DNA from: JBBATK01 sp044224515
Lineage (GTDB): Bacteria > Bacteroidota > Ignavibacteria > Kapaibacteriales > NICIL-2
NCBI GenBank assembly: GCA_044224515.1
Contig: JBGAKH010000009.1
Location: 124,001 to 188,000 of the forward strand
DNA: 64,000 nt
Direction: 5' to 3'
Positions 45,501 through 53,389 of this stretch are shown here, one piece after another (the stretch's first letter is position 1; every line of letters starts with the position of its first letter). Below the pieces are notes generated by a model. That model was not told where the DNA came from and ran no database searches. It worked only from the letters and a program-made list of their open reading frames with translations. A program made the position numbers and the translations under genes.

Positions 45501-48040
45501 TGGTGTATGCAATCAATCGTACTGCTACTGCAGCAACAGCTGCAGGTATCCACGTGACAACCACACGCTCACAAACCTTGAGTGGTTTGAGCAAGCTCGT
45601 CACACCTCAAGTTGCTAGCTATAACAGCCGTGGTGACTCCGTAGTGAACAATACGATCATTATGTCTGCAGATGCAGTTACCAATGGCGGTAGCGTCGTT
45701 GGTCTTGGCATCCAACAAGCTGTCAACGCTGTTCTCCTCAACAACGCTATCGCTGTTACAGGAGCTTCAAATAGCGTAAATACAGTAGCTGGCAACGTTT
45801 TGGCAGGTCTGTTCTACCAAGGCTTGTCACCGAAGTCATCGAATGGCGTACCGGGTATTCTTCCGGCAGTTAGCGGTGGTTTGAGCTCAAACCGCAACGC
45901 TTTCTGGACCCCGTCAGCCGATGTTGTCCGTTATGTTGAAACAGATGCAACCAACGCAATCCTTGCTCTTGGTGCACAAGGCGATTACAACTCCCTCGGT
46001 CAATGGAAGGGCTGGACCGCTCAGGATATCAATTCTGTGGTTGGCAACTTCGTTAACGATTATGTTGTCATCAACACCACACCGTCGAAACTTCGCATTA
46101 ACTCAAATCCTTTGCCGATCGGTTCGGTTCTAGACCGCCGTGGCGAGCGTACGGGTAATGGCTTTGTTGACCTCGATGGTGATCCGCGCGGCCTCAATGG
46201 TGCTCGTTTCACAATCGGTGCAGATGAGTTTACCGGTCGTCTCTATACCAATGATGTTGAAGCAGTTGAAATCACCAGTCCGGTTGCATACCGCTCCGGT
46301 ACCGGTGTCTTCGCTGATGCAGAGTACATCATGACCAAGGCTCCGCTGAATGTTACCGCTCGTATGCGCAACAATGGTTCGGCTCTTCAATCAGGTGTAA
46401 CCATCCAAGCGGCTATCGAATTGAATGGTAACACAGTTGCTACGAATTCAAAGCTTGTTACAATCTCTCCGGGTGAGAGCGTTGATATCAACTTTGACTT
46501 CGCATTCACTCCGATGACATATAGCGACATGGGTCAAACACCGCCGGCACCGTTCACAGCAATGGGACGCAACGTAACCCCGGTTTACACACTTCGTGTA
46601 TTTACCCCGGTTGACGAGAACTCAGTGAATAACGCAACTGCTAAGCAAGTTCGTTTCTACATCATGCGTTCACCGATCCGTGTTGTAACCACAGTAACCG
46701 GTATTACAGCAAACCCGAGCAGCTCCGCAACACCGTGGAACGATATCGTAGGTCGTTTGAACAGTGACACACTCACCAAGGCTCTTAACGCAGTTGGTAT
46801 GTCCAGCACAAATGCTTACGATGTCTTCGACCGCCAAGGTTGGGAACCGCGTGCAGTTAATTACTCTATGTATCGTACGCTCTTCTGGTCAGGTGATACA
46901 AACCGCTTGACACGTTTGCAACGCAATGATGTCCGCAACTTCCTTGCTGCTGGTATCCAAAGCGATAAGCACAACCTGGTCGTTGCTTCACAAGAAATTC
47001 TTGGTAAGCACATCGGCGTTGACGCAGTAAACGACGAGCAGTTCGTTCGCAATATTCTCCGCGCTACAAATGCAACAACAGGTGCTCTTAAGGGCGCCGC
47101 ACCGACCGATCGCACACCGCGCGCTGCCGGTTACGATTTACGTCAAGTTACCGGTATGACTCTTGCACAAGGTGTTCAAGAAACGGTTAGCAAGACCACG
47201 AACATTTACGACAACGTAAACCCGATGCCGAGCCTGATGAAGATCTACTCGGATAACCAAACAAATGGTCTCGCTCGCGCTGCATATGCATACACATCAC
47301 GTGATGCAGGTGTAACGGATTCAATGATGGGTATCGCAACAAACGCACTGAACTACAACGTTATCTTCATGGGTGTTGACTGGCGTCACTTGCCACGTAC
47401 GGCATCCAACAACGGTAACGAACGTGTTATTCGCGCAATCGTTGAATTCATCGAGCGTTCCAATGGTGTCGTTGTTCCGGTTGAGCTTGCAAGCTTCGAC
47501 GGACATCGCAACGGCTCAAACGTGAAGCTTAACTGGGAAACAGCAAGCGAAAAGAACAGCTCATACTTCGATGTTGAGCGCGCTCAAATTAGCGAGAAGG
47601 GCCAAAGCTCATTCGTTAGCGTTGCTACGGTTCCGGCAGCAGGTAACAGCAATGTTGCTCTTAACTATACAGCAACAGACTTGAACGTAAGCGCTGCTTC
47701 GGCATGGGCTTACCGCTTGAAGATGGTTGACCTTGACGGTTCAATCAGCTATTCAGGTACTGTGAACGTTGCAGCTGAAGTTGAAGTAGGTGGCGTCGAC
47801 GTTGCACCGAACCCGGCAAGCAGCTCAGTTAAGGTTTCTATGACCTTGGCTTCAAACGGAATGACCGAAGTGACCTTGGTAGATCTGAATGGTCGCCTCG
47901 TTCGCTCCATCGCAAACGGTGAAATGAGTGGTACGCAGGAATTCGCTGTGGATACTCAAGATCTCGCAAGCGGTGTCTACACTGTAGTTGTGAAGCAAAA
48001 TGGATCGATTCTCAGCAAGACTGTGAAGATTCAGAAGTAA
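42551..48040 (+). CDS. Giant GEVED/beta-helix T9SS surface protein
   Basis: 1829 residues. The signal peptide is in LVMFVMSLTANAQ. A GEVED domain (~30-215, ending YGEAEDYTLTVQG) comes first, then CARDB-like beta domains (~325-575), a right-handed beta-helix region (~590-1215) and another CARDB-like domain (~1235-1370). Next is a glutamine-amidotransferase-like fold (~1375-1640) with TLFWSGDTNRLTRLQRNDV. The segment VELASFDGHRNGSNVKLNW follows, a usual companion of T9SS tails, then the tail itself (~1750-1829; VAPNPASSSVKVSM, DLASGVYTVVV). Codon choice is visibly more biased (GGT, CGT/CGC, AAC, ATC) than in neighbours, and a long-stem T-tract terminator follows; both suggest abundant expression, perhaps as a main surface layer component. 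Confidence 0.88.
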   Translation: MNSFIRISRLVASAVAFMLVMFVMSLTANAQCSPSYQYGAMGITNFTMTSGSTTVINRTSVCDITTQAWTAVANGAFNTGVNGSVQLGKTYNFSISGLNYPGYDPTAYSFVYAIWIDLNGDGNFQASERVAVNGNGSYFYPTATGSFTIPCTASSGTMKMRVMGNYYYSYATGQTGWQPDDACGAYWYGEAEDYTLTVQGDMGATFPNSTSPTNILAPGSIYSGTNGGFVNVNIPTGTSAYITYRILGPLPSTNAVFTALNPSNPADTTVPCTGSGQYNQYITSAKGPYAGAGGAIDLTGGSVIPGAYRLEASFVKSSGCSSFVATNFYIPLPWDLSISKIITPASNGSPQFYKYPRGVPISISCRMQNVGQNKITQFRVMDEIRDQSGNVIRRDTLNYSSATGLNTGDEVGSDAISGGFPNFTTTTTGVYSVVFRTELIGATDQQLTNNVAPQTGAYNFEVQYDIELAADAFLNPNASTQIFVGRPVRPTVRLKNNGLADASDIPTTMVIKNSAGQVVYQNQITIPDCSRGLTTGANFPFWTPNAVGSYTMCFYIALTEDAVHTNDTLCTTLNVGDALNGTYTIGTLNAGSSRNFNTIQEAVNNLYGSGVSGPVVFELTDANYTVGAGNTSSAFPALDLTSRISGISKVNTVTFRPSLIQSLTRGSVSVRLMSGNGIGFNFGQAYIPLNGNAIALTQPLPANANFPGYFIFDGGSQKSFRFMLDVGSQTPALLPQRAVFYLGNGTSNVTVKNCMIENYPQSTASYASALPIVRYLAPNFTFETDVRTLSSGPESFSAGIVSRAKVPSNQGNNSLGLDTLSNNYNQFIGNEISGFGYGIVSIGMGPLFYNDIATGGNPRFQRYYNVGTVISGNVITSVRRAGIFTGYGESEVINNNRIMNVGIGATAIGGQAAGIMVGGEARPGQLCYNSIKPTVARNEVSNISSDVASQGIYVEQTMNSFVNPAGGNVSFPNANEAANITGNLVYAINRTATAATAAGIHVTTTRSQTLSGLSKLVTPQVASYNSRGDSVVNNTIIMSADAVTNGGSVVGLGIQQAVNAVLLNNAIAVTGASNSVNTVAGNVLAGLFYQGLSPKSSNGVPGILPAVSGGLSSNRNAFWTPSADVVRYVETDATNAILALGAQGDYNSLGQWKGWTAQDINSVVGNFVNDYVVINTTPSKLRINSNPLPIGSVLDRRGERTGNGFVDLDGDPRGLNGARFTIGADEFTGRLYTNDVEAVEITSPVAYRSGTGVFADAEYIMTKAPLNVTARMRNNGSALQSGVTIQAAIELNGNTVATNSKLVTISPGESVDINFDFAFTPMTYSDMGQTPPAPFTAMGRNVTPVYTLRVFTPVDENSVNNATAKQVRFYIMRSPIRVVTTVTGITANPSSSATPWNDIVGRLNSDTLTKALNAVGMSSTNAYDVFDRQGWEPRAVNYSMYRTLFWSGDTNRLTRLQRNDVRNFLAAGIQSDKHNLVVASQEILGKHIGVDAVNDEQFVRNILRATNATTGALKGAAPTDRTPRAAGYDLRQVTGMTLAQGVQETVSKTTNIYDNVNPMPSLMKIYSDNQTNGLARAAYAYTSRDAGVTDSMMGIATNALNYNVIFMGVDWRHLPRTASNNGNERVIRAIVEFIERSNGVVVPVELASFDGHRNGSNVKLNWETASEKNSSYFDVERAQISEKGQSSFVSVATVPAAGNSNVALNYTATDLNVSAASAWAYRLKMVDLDGSISYSGTVNVAAEVEVGGVDVAPNPASSSVKVSMTLASNGMTEVTLVDLNGRLVRSIANGEMSGTQEFAVDTQDLASGVYTVVVKQNGSILSKTVKIQK

Positions 48041-48061
48041 TTCACATCGCTTTTCAATTGG

Positions 48062-48097
48062 GGCTCCTGCACTGAACAGTGCAGGAGCCTTTTTTTT
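48062..48097 (+). terminator. Strong Rho-independent terminator
   Basis: A 12-bp perfect stem (GGCTCCTGCACT with AGTGCAGGAGCC), a GAAC loop and eight T, 21 bases after the stop of the giant surface protein. Confidence 0.95.
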
Positions 48098-48214
48098 GTC
48101 CGCTTACATTTGAGGTCCCATGGATTGAGTATTTCCTAAAGGGCGTATCTCCGGACCACGGCGACACTTATGCCTCTACGCGCGAAGGAGGACGCTCGCA
48201 CGCCACCTAGGTGT

Positions 48215-48222
48215 TATTTTTG
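48215..48222 (+). promoter_or_regulatory. Bacteroidota -7 promoter element
   Basis: TATTTTTG, a perfect TAnnTTTG, 22 bases before the ATG of the phosphorylase gene. No -33 TTTG is seen. Confidence 0.6.
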
Positions 48223-48244
48223 CGCTTCAACCTAAAAGTGAACT

Positions 48245-50821
48245 ATGAAAGCCATTGTTAAGTATTCGGTTGCTCCCACAATCCCCGAGAGCATTACTAA
48301 ACTTCATGAACTTGCCTATAATTTTTGGTGGAGCTGGAATCCTGATGCGAAGGAGTTGTTTGCCGAGATAGACGGTGACATGTGGGTCGAGACCAATAAC
48401 AACCCTGTGCTTCTTATCAAGAAGCTCTCACAAGATCAGCTTCGTCGCATCGCAGATGATCCCGGTTTTACCGGTAGATTGAACGCCGTATACGAAAAGT
48501 TCAAGAGCTACATGAGTGGTGGTAAAGCCCCGGCGGAACTCGAGGGAACCAAAGGAACAATAGCCTACTTCTGCGCCGAATTCGGTCTCAGCGAGTGCTT
48601 TCAAAACTATAGCGGCGGATTGGGTGTGCTCGCCGGGGATCATCTCAAAACAGCGTCAGATCTCAACCTCCCCTTGGTCGGAGTTGGGTTGTTGTATCAG
48701 CAAGGATACTTTCACCAATACCTCTCACAAAACGGGTGGCAAACAGAGCGCTATCGCGAATACGATTACTCAACGCTTGCTTTGGAACTCATGAAAGATG
48801 AGGCCGGCAACCCACTCTGCATTCAGCTGGAGTTACCAAAAGCGATTGCCTGGGCACAGATATGGCGAGTCAATGTCGGACGTATTTCGCTTTATCTTCT
48901 TGACACGAACATCGCGGTCAATGAAGGTCGCCCGGAGTACCGTGATATCACGGATCAGTTGTACGGTGGGACAACGGAAACCCGCATCATGCAGGAGATG
49001 ATGCTTGGTATCGGAGGAATGAGAGCTCTTAAAGCATTGAACATTGACGTGAGCGCTATTCACATCAATGAAGGACATGCCGCGTTCTCGTCACTGGAAC
49101 ATATCCGACAAAGCATGCAAGACTATGGTCTCGACTTTGCAACCGCTGTTGAGTTAACCAGAGTGGGCAGCTGCTTTACGACGCATACGCCGGTTCCTGC
49201 CGGCAATGAAGTGTTTACAACGGAGCTCATGCGCCGCTACTTCAGTCAGTACTATCCGCAGCTTGGACTCGACGAAAAGAGTTTCTTGAACTTGGGACGT
49301 CAAAACGCTGACAGTGAGGACGACGGATTCTCAATGACCGTTCTTGGTCTTCGGCATAGCACATATCGAAATGGCGTGAGTGCTTTGCACGGTGCTGTGG
49401 CTCGACGCATGTGGAGGCATCTCTGGCCTCATGTACCCGATGAGGAAATCCCGATTCAAGGCATCACGAATGGCGTACATAGCATGTCGTGGGTTGCCAA
49501 AGAATTTGCCGAAATGTATGATCGCTTTTTGGCTCCCGGTTGGCGTGATGAACTTGATAAAAGTCAAACTTGGGCCGGAGTCGAGTCCATTCCGGACCGT
49601 GAGCTATGGGATACACATGAGCAACGGCGATCGATGCTCGTTGACTATGTGCGTAGTCACCTAAAGCGTAAAGAGAATCAGCACATCACCGGTGAAGTGC
49701 TCGAGCACATCAACGAGTGCCTAAACCCTACAGTGTTTACCATTGGATTCGCGCGACGCTTTGCCACGTACAAGCGCTCGGGTTTGCTATTTAGCGACAT
49801 GGAGCGATTGGCTCGAATACTTCTGCATCCGACTCGTCCGGCTCAAATAGTCATCACCGGCAAGGCGCATCCGCGGGATACAGCCGGTAAAGAAATGATG
49901 CAACACATTGTATCCAAAATCAAACACTATGGTTTGGAGAAACACGTAGTGTTCCTGGAGGACTACGACATGGGTGTAGCAAAATTTCTTGTGAAAGGTA
50001 GCGATGTTTGGCTGAATACACCACGTCGTCCTTACGAAGCCAGTGGCACGAGTGGTATGAAAGCGGCGATCAACGGAGTCTTGCACTGCAGCATTCTCGA
50101 TGGATGGTGGGCTGAAGCGTATACCGGAGATAACGGTTTTGCCATCGGACGTGGGGAAGATTATCAGAATTCGGACGAACAGGATATGGTCGAAACAGAA
50201 ATCCTGTATAGTCTCCTCGAGAATACCATTTTGCCAATGTTCTATGAGCGCACTGACGATGGTCTTCCGAACAAGTGGATCCGGCGTATGAAGAACTCGA
50301 TACGTACCAACGCCGGAAGGTTTAGCACAGAGCGCATGCTGAGAGACTACATGAATGAGTTTTACAGCAAGGCGATGTCGGCCTCTTTGGCTTGCCGCGC
50401 AGAGAACGCCACAGCTGCGCGCCAACTGTATGGCTGGAAGAAGGACATTGTGTCTCGGTGGCCGGGCGTAAAGATTCAATCCGTTGCCCTCGAGGGAAGT
50501 TCCGACATCCATGTCGGAAAGGAAATGAAAGTCCGCGCTCACGTAGAGATTGACGGCGTCTCGGCGGATGACATCAGGGTTCAGTTGTACTACGGTTCGT
50601 TGGACTCGCACGACACGATAGTAGAGCCAAAGATTCTCGATCTCAACGTCGATTCAAAGCAGGGAAGCGTGCTGCGTTGCTCAGGTAGCTATCTCTGTAA
50701 TGACAGTGGAATGCAGGGAGCAACAGTGCGCGTTGTCAGTAGACATCCATTAATGGCTTCGAGCACTGATCTACCATGCTATACCTGGGCGGAACAAGCT
50801 AAAGCCGACAGTGCGTCGTGA
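48245..50821 (+). CDS. glgP: Alpha-glucan (glycogen) phosphorylase
   Basis: Releases glucose 1-phosphate from glycogen or maltodextrin using phosphate and pyridoxal phosphate. 858 residues of the shorter bacterial/archaeal type: an N-terminal DUF3417 domain (LAYNFWWSWNPDAKELF) precedes the GT35 core. Motifs: AEFGLSECFQNYSGGLGVLAGDHLK, given here as family-typical parts AEFGLSE and GGLGVLAGDHLK; HINEGHAAF; TTHTPVPAGNEVF; GFARRFATYKR; and EASGTSGMKAAING with the PLP lysine near residue 605. It has its own TATTTTTG promoter and no glycogen-synthesis genes beside it. Confidence 0.94.
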   Translation: MKAIVKYSVAPTIPESITKLHELAYNFWWSWNPDAKELFAEIDGDMWVETNNNPVLLIKKLSQDQLRRIADDPGFTGRLNAVYEKFKSYMSGGKAPAELEGTKGTIAYFCAEFGLSECFQNYSGGLGVLAGDHLKTASDLNLPLVGVGLLYQQGYFHQYLSQNGWQTERYREYDYSTLALELMKDEAGNPLCIQLELPKAIAWAQIWRVNVGRISLYLLDTNIAVNEGRPEYRDITDQLYGGTTETRIMQEMMLGIGGMRALKALNIDVSAIHINEGHAAFSSLEHIRQSMQDYGLDFATAVELTRVGSCFTTHTPVPAGNEVFTTELMRRYFSQYYPQLGLDEKSFLNLGRQNADSEDDGFSMTVLGLRHSTYRNGVSALHGAVARRMWRHLWPHVPDEEIPIQGITNGVHSMSWVAKEFAEMYDRFLAPGWRDELDKSQTWAGVESIPDRELWDTHEQRRSMLVDYVRSHLKRKENQHITGEVLEHINECLNPTVFTIGFARRFATYKRSGLLFSDMERLARILLHPTRPAQIVITGKAHPRDTAGKEMMQHIVSKIKHYGLEKHVVFLEDYDMGVAKFLVKGSDVWLNTPRRPYEASGTSGMKAAINGVLHCSILDGWWAEAYTGDNGFAIGRGEDYQNSDEQDMVETEILYSLLENTILPMFYERTDDGLPNKWIRRMKNSIRTNAGRFSTERMLRDYMNEFYSKAMSASLACRAENATAARQLYGWKKDIVSRWPGVKIQSVALEGSSDIHVGKEMKVRAHVEIDGVSADDIRVQLYYGSLDSHDTIVEPKILDLNVDSKQGSVLRCSGSYLCNDSGMQGATVRVVSRHPLMASSTDLPCYTWAEQAKADSAS

Positions 50822-51164
50822 CTCTGACTCAGCATACTGCATGGTAGATTTCATAGCATCGAAGACCCGGCGGCTCGATGCCGCGATGCAGATCTCGTGG
50901 AGTCAACGTACGAGCACATCACTGCCGCGGCCAAGTGGAGCGCTGTGGGCGAAGCAGCGAACCGAGTAGTGATTGTTGGAGATAACCTTGCTGAGTCCAA
51001 ACGTTAAATCGTTGATACGATCTACGCGTTCACATAATATTTAGTCTTCGATTTCGTTTTTTTTTAACGCGCACCTGCGGTGCGCCTGACTATTCTGATG
51101 CACAGCGACTGCGTACCAAGCGGAAGCTCGTGAGATCCTAATCGCTTCATTGTCGGGATTACCT
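50822..51164. other. Intergenic region, 343 bases
   Basis: Holds a 7-bp hairpin (GCATCGA at 50856-50862 with TCGATGC at 50875-50881) after glgP and a short-loop palindrome at 51069-51085 preceded by a run of T. No RNA or protein gene supported. Confidence 0.45.
51069..51085. terminator. Short-loop palindrome after a T-run
   Basis: GCGCACC-TGC-GGTGCGC, a perfect 7-bp stem. The T-run lies before it on the plus strand, so it is not a standard terminator in either direction. Confidence 0.4.
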
Positions 51165-52451
51165 ATGCGATTTTACTCCGCTCTGAGTTTGCGTCTCGTT
51201 TCAGTTATTGTGATCTGTGTCGTAGGGACAGGGAGTCTTCATGCTCAACGTCTATTGATACCGATGGATGCGTCGACCCAAACCGATCATCTCAAAGCAT
51301 ACGGAATAGTCTACTGGTTGTTAACCAAAGGTCAGAGTGTCGATTGGCTGCTGAATTATCGCGGTGGCTCTTTCATGTGCGACTACTCAAACGAGACGGC
51401 TTCGGAGTGTCGGATTCGCGGTGTCAGTTTTGAGCAAGAAGATGGCGCTGCAACGGCAGCGCTGCTTGCCGAAGTGCAAAGTGAGAACAACAATATGGAT
51501 GTTGTAAAGCTTGAAAAGGCACCTCGCATAGCCGTGTACCAGCCACCCGGATTTCGTCCGTGGGACGATGCGGTAACTTTGGCGATGGAGTATGCGGAAA
51601 TCAAGTATGACAAAATTTGGGACGAAGAAGTCATGCTTGGAAAGCTCAAAGATTATGATTGGCTACACTTGCATCACGAGGACTTCACCGGTCAACATGG
51701 AAAGTTTTTCAACAGTTATGCAAGCGCGCCCTGGTATATCGCCCAGGTTCAATTGCTGGAAGCAACCGCACGCAAACTTGGCTTCAGCAAAGTGCCTGAT
51801 TTAAAAAAGGCAGTTGTTGAGAAGATCCGTCAATACGTAGCAGACGGTGGTTTCATGTTTGCGATGTGCACGGCGACCGATACCTACGACATCGCCCAAT
51901 CGGCGAAGAATACAGACATAGTGGAGAGTGTGTTGGATGGAGATCCTGCCGATCCGGACGCGCAGGCGAAGTTAGATTTCAATCGCACCTTTGCTTTCGA
52001 AAACTTCCACGTGATAACAAATCCCTACGTCGTTGAGTATTCGGATATCGATGTTGATCCTATGTTGTTGGTACCCAACCAAGCCAATGACTATTTCAGT
52101 CTGTTTGATTTCTCGGCGAAATATGATCCTGTGCCGACAATGCTCACGCAAGATCATGTCAATCTTATTCGAGGCTTCCTCGGACAAACCACCCTCTTTA
52201 AGAAAGAATTCCTGAAGAAATCAGTGACTGTTTTGGCAGAGATGGAGGGTAAGGGTTGGGCGAAGTACATACACGGCAACTTCGGGCGGGGGACCTTCAC
52301 CTGGTACGGAGGCCATGATCCGGAAGACTATCAGCATGCCGTGGGAGATCCGCCCACAGATTTGTCGTTGCACAAGAACTCTCCCGGCTACCGATTAATA
52401 CTCAACAACGTGTTGTTTCCGGCAGCAAAAAAGAAAAAGCAAAAGACCTAG
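51165..52451 (+). CDS. Exported protein of a family often labelled asparagine synthetase B
   Basis: 428 residues. A signal peptide ends GSLHAQ. The start of the mature part (RLLIPMDASTQTDHLKAYGI, then VYWLLTKGQSVDWLLNYRGG) and KLEKAPRIAVYQPPGFRPWDDAVTLAMEY match my memory of a conserved Bacteroidota exported family that databases tend to name asparagine synthetase B. Nothing here looks like AsnB: there is no N-terminal Cys glutaminase residue and no PP-loop SGGxDS. LKDYDWLHLHHEDFTGQHGKF, a glutamine-amidotransferase-like region (VADGGFMFAMCTATDTYD) and GRGTFTWYGGHDPEDYQH stand out. The Lys-rich end is AAKKKKQKT. A TTG at 51150 is an alternative start. Function unknown. Confidence 0.65.
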   Translation: MRFYSALSLRLVSVIVICVVGTGSLHAQRLLIPMDASTQTDHLKAYGIVYWLLTKGQSVDWLLNYRGGSFMCDYSNETASECRIRGVSFEQEDGAATAALLAEVQSENNNMDVVKLEKAPRIAVYQPPGFRPWDDAVTLAMEYAEIKYDKIWDEEVMLGKLKDYDWLHLHHEDFTGQHGKFFNSYASAPWYIAQVQLLEATARKLGFSKVPDLKKAVVEKIRQYVADGGFMFAMCTATDTYDIAQSAKNTDIVESVLDGDPADPDAQAKLDFNRTFAFENFHVITNPYVVEYSDIDVDPMLLVPNQANDYFSLFDFSAKYDPVPTMLTQDHVNLIRGFLGQTTLFKKEFLKKSVTVLAEMEGKGWAKYIHGNFGRGTFTWYGGHDPEDYQHAVGDPPTDLSLHKNSPGYRLILNNVLFPAAKKKKQKT

Positions 52452-52593
52452 CTTGCTTCTTTTGTACGAAACGCTGCGCATGTTCGGGAACGCCGAAGGC
52501 GGGACCATGATCAAAGGGCAACTGTACGCATCCCCTCATGTTGCAAGCGTCGCATTGGAAAAGGCGCAGGTTTTGACTTCAGTCTAAAAAGCA

Positions 52594-52624
52594 CACGGTC
52601 CATTAGCAAATGTAATGGACCGTG
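52594..52624. terminator. Bidirectional terminator hairpin
   Basis: A 12-bp perfect stem (CACGGTCCATTA with TAATGGACCGTG) and a seven-base loop, between two convergent genes. On the minus strand it is followed by TGCTTTTT. Confidence 0.65.
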
Positions 52625-52729
52625 TTCAACACTGTTCGCTTTTACGTATACGATGACAATCAAGCGCGCCGGCAATAGTCGGCATAGTGCGTTTGTTCAT
52701 CGTAGAGCCGGCTTGAGACTAATCCCAGA

Positions 52730-53254
52730 CTACTTCCCTGCGTCGGGTTCTCCGAGGGCTGTTCGTAACATGTTGGCCATTTCATCGTCGAGAATGCCGT
52801 TCGAGTGCCAGAAGTGAACCTCTTTGGTAATGAAGTCTTCCTTGCCGCTGATTTCAACGGTGAGTACGACTTGCACCGTTTTGTCCGGCATGTCGCGCAC
52901 TGCGAAGTTGTATTGAGCACGACCGGAGACCCATACACCACCGCGAATCATTGGAACCTTTCCCCAACGCATCAAGACTTCGCGTGTGGAGTCTTCACCG
53001 GAGATCAAAACGCAAGCTTCCGAGCGAATGTTGCCCTTGTAACTGTCGTTCGAATCCACGGACTGTTTTTGGCTTTCCACGGCACAGCCTTTTTGGCCTA
53101 CCACTTTTTTCACAGCCTTCCAAACGGTTGGAAAAGGCTTGTGAAAGACCATTGTGGTGACATGTAATGAGTCCGGCGTATAGTCAAACTGTGCGAAACC
53201 AGGGGTAGCGGTAAGGAGAAAAAGGACCGCGGCAAGGCCGAGTAACGATTTCAT
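52730..53254 (-). CDS. Exported hypothetical protein, 174 residues
   Basis: The signal peptide is MKSLLGLAAVLFLLTATPGF followed by AQ; I chose this ATG over one eight codons upstream because it opens the signal directly. The mature part begins with a helix-strand pattern (FHKPFPTVWKAVKKVVGQKGC). It then has beta strands that read like a small alpha/beta fold (EVLMRWGKVPMIRGGVWVSG, TVQVVLTVEISGKEDF) and ends in a helix (LDDEMANMLRTALGEP). Two cysteines (KGCAVES and SEACVLI) could form a disulfide. I do not recognise the family. It is monocistronic, divergent from mtaB. Confidence 0.7.
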   Translation of the reverse strand: MKSLLGLAAVLFLLTATPGFAQFDYTPDSLHVTTMVFHKPFPTVWKAVKKVVGQKGCAVESQKQSVDSNDSYKGNIRSEACVLISGEDSTREVLMRWGKVPMIRGGVWVSGRAQYNFAVRDMPDKTVQVVLTVEISGKEDFITKEVHFWHSNGILDDEMANMLRTALGEPDAGK

Positions 53255-53377
53255 GATAGGGCGAAGTAGGTGAAACACGTGAGATTTGACGTTGGAAAAT
53301 TAGTAAAAGTAGACAAACCCTGAGCTATAGTGTTAAAAGCCGCCTTGGATGCTGTCTTCCGGGTGGCTCCGGGCGCG

Positions 53378-53385
53378 TATTTTTG
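53378..53385 (+). promoter_or_regulatory. -7 element directly before the mtaB start
   Basis: TATTTTTG, a perfect TAnnTTTG, ends five bases before the ATG at 53390. Transcription would then begin at or next to the start codon, predicting a leaderless message. Confidence 0.55.
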
Positions 53386-53389
53386 TACA

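Noticed and set aside
45011..45553. A 180-codon Cys/Thr-rich minus-strand frame inside the giant surface gene
   Set aside because: Its odd composition is the reverse complement of biased codons (GTT, ACA, GCA) in the real gene.
49787..50611. A 274-codon open frame on the minus strand inside glgP
   Set aside because: It lies wholly antisense to a well-supported phosphorylase, has no family features or ribosome site, and is explained by the codon use of glgP.
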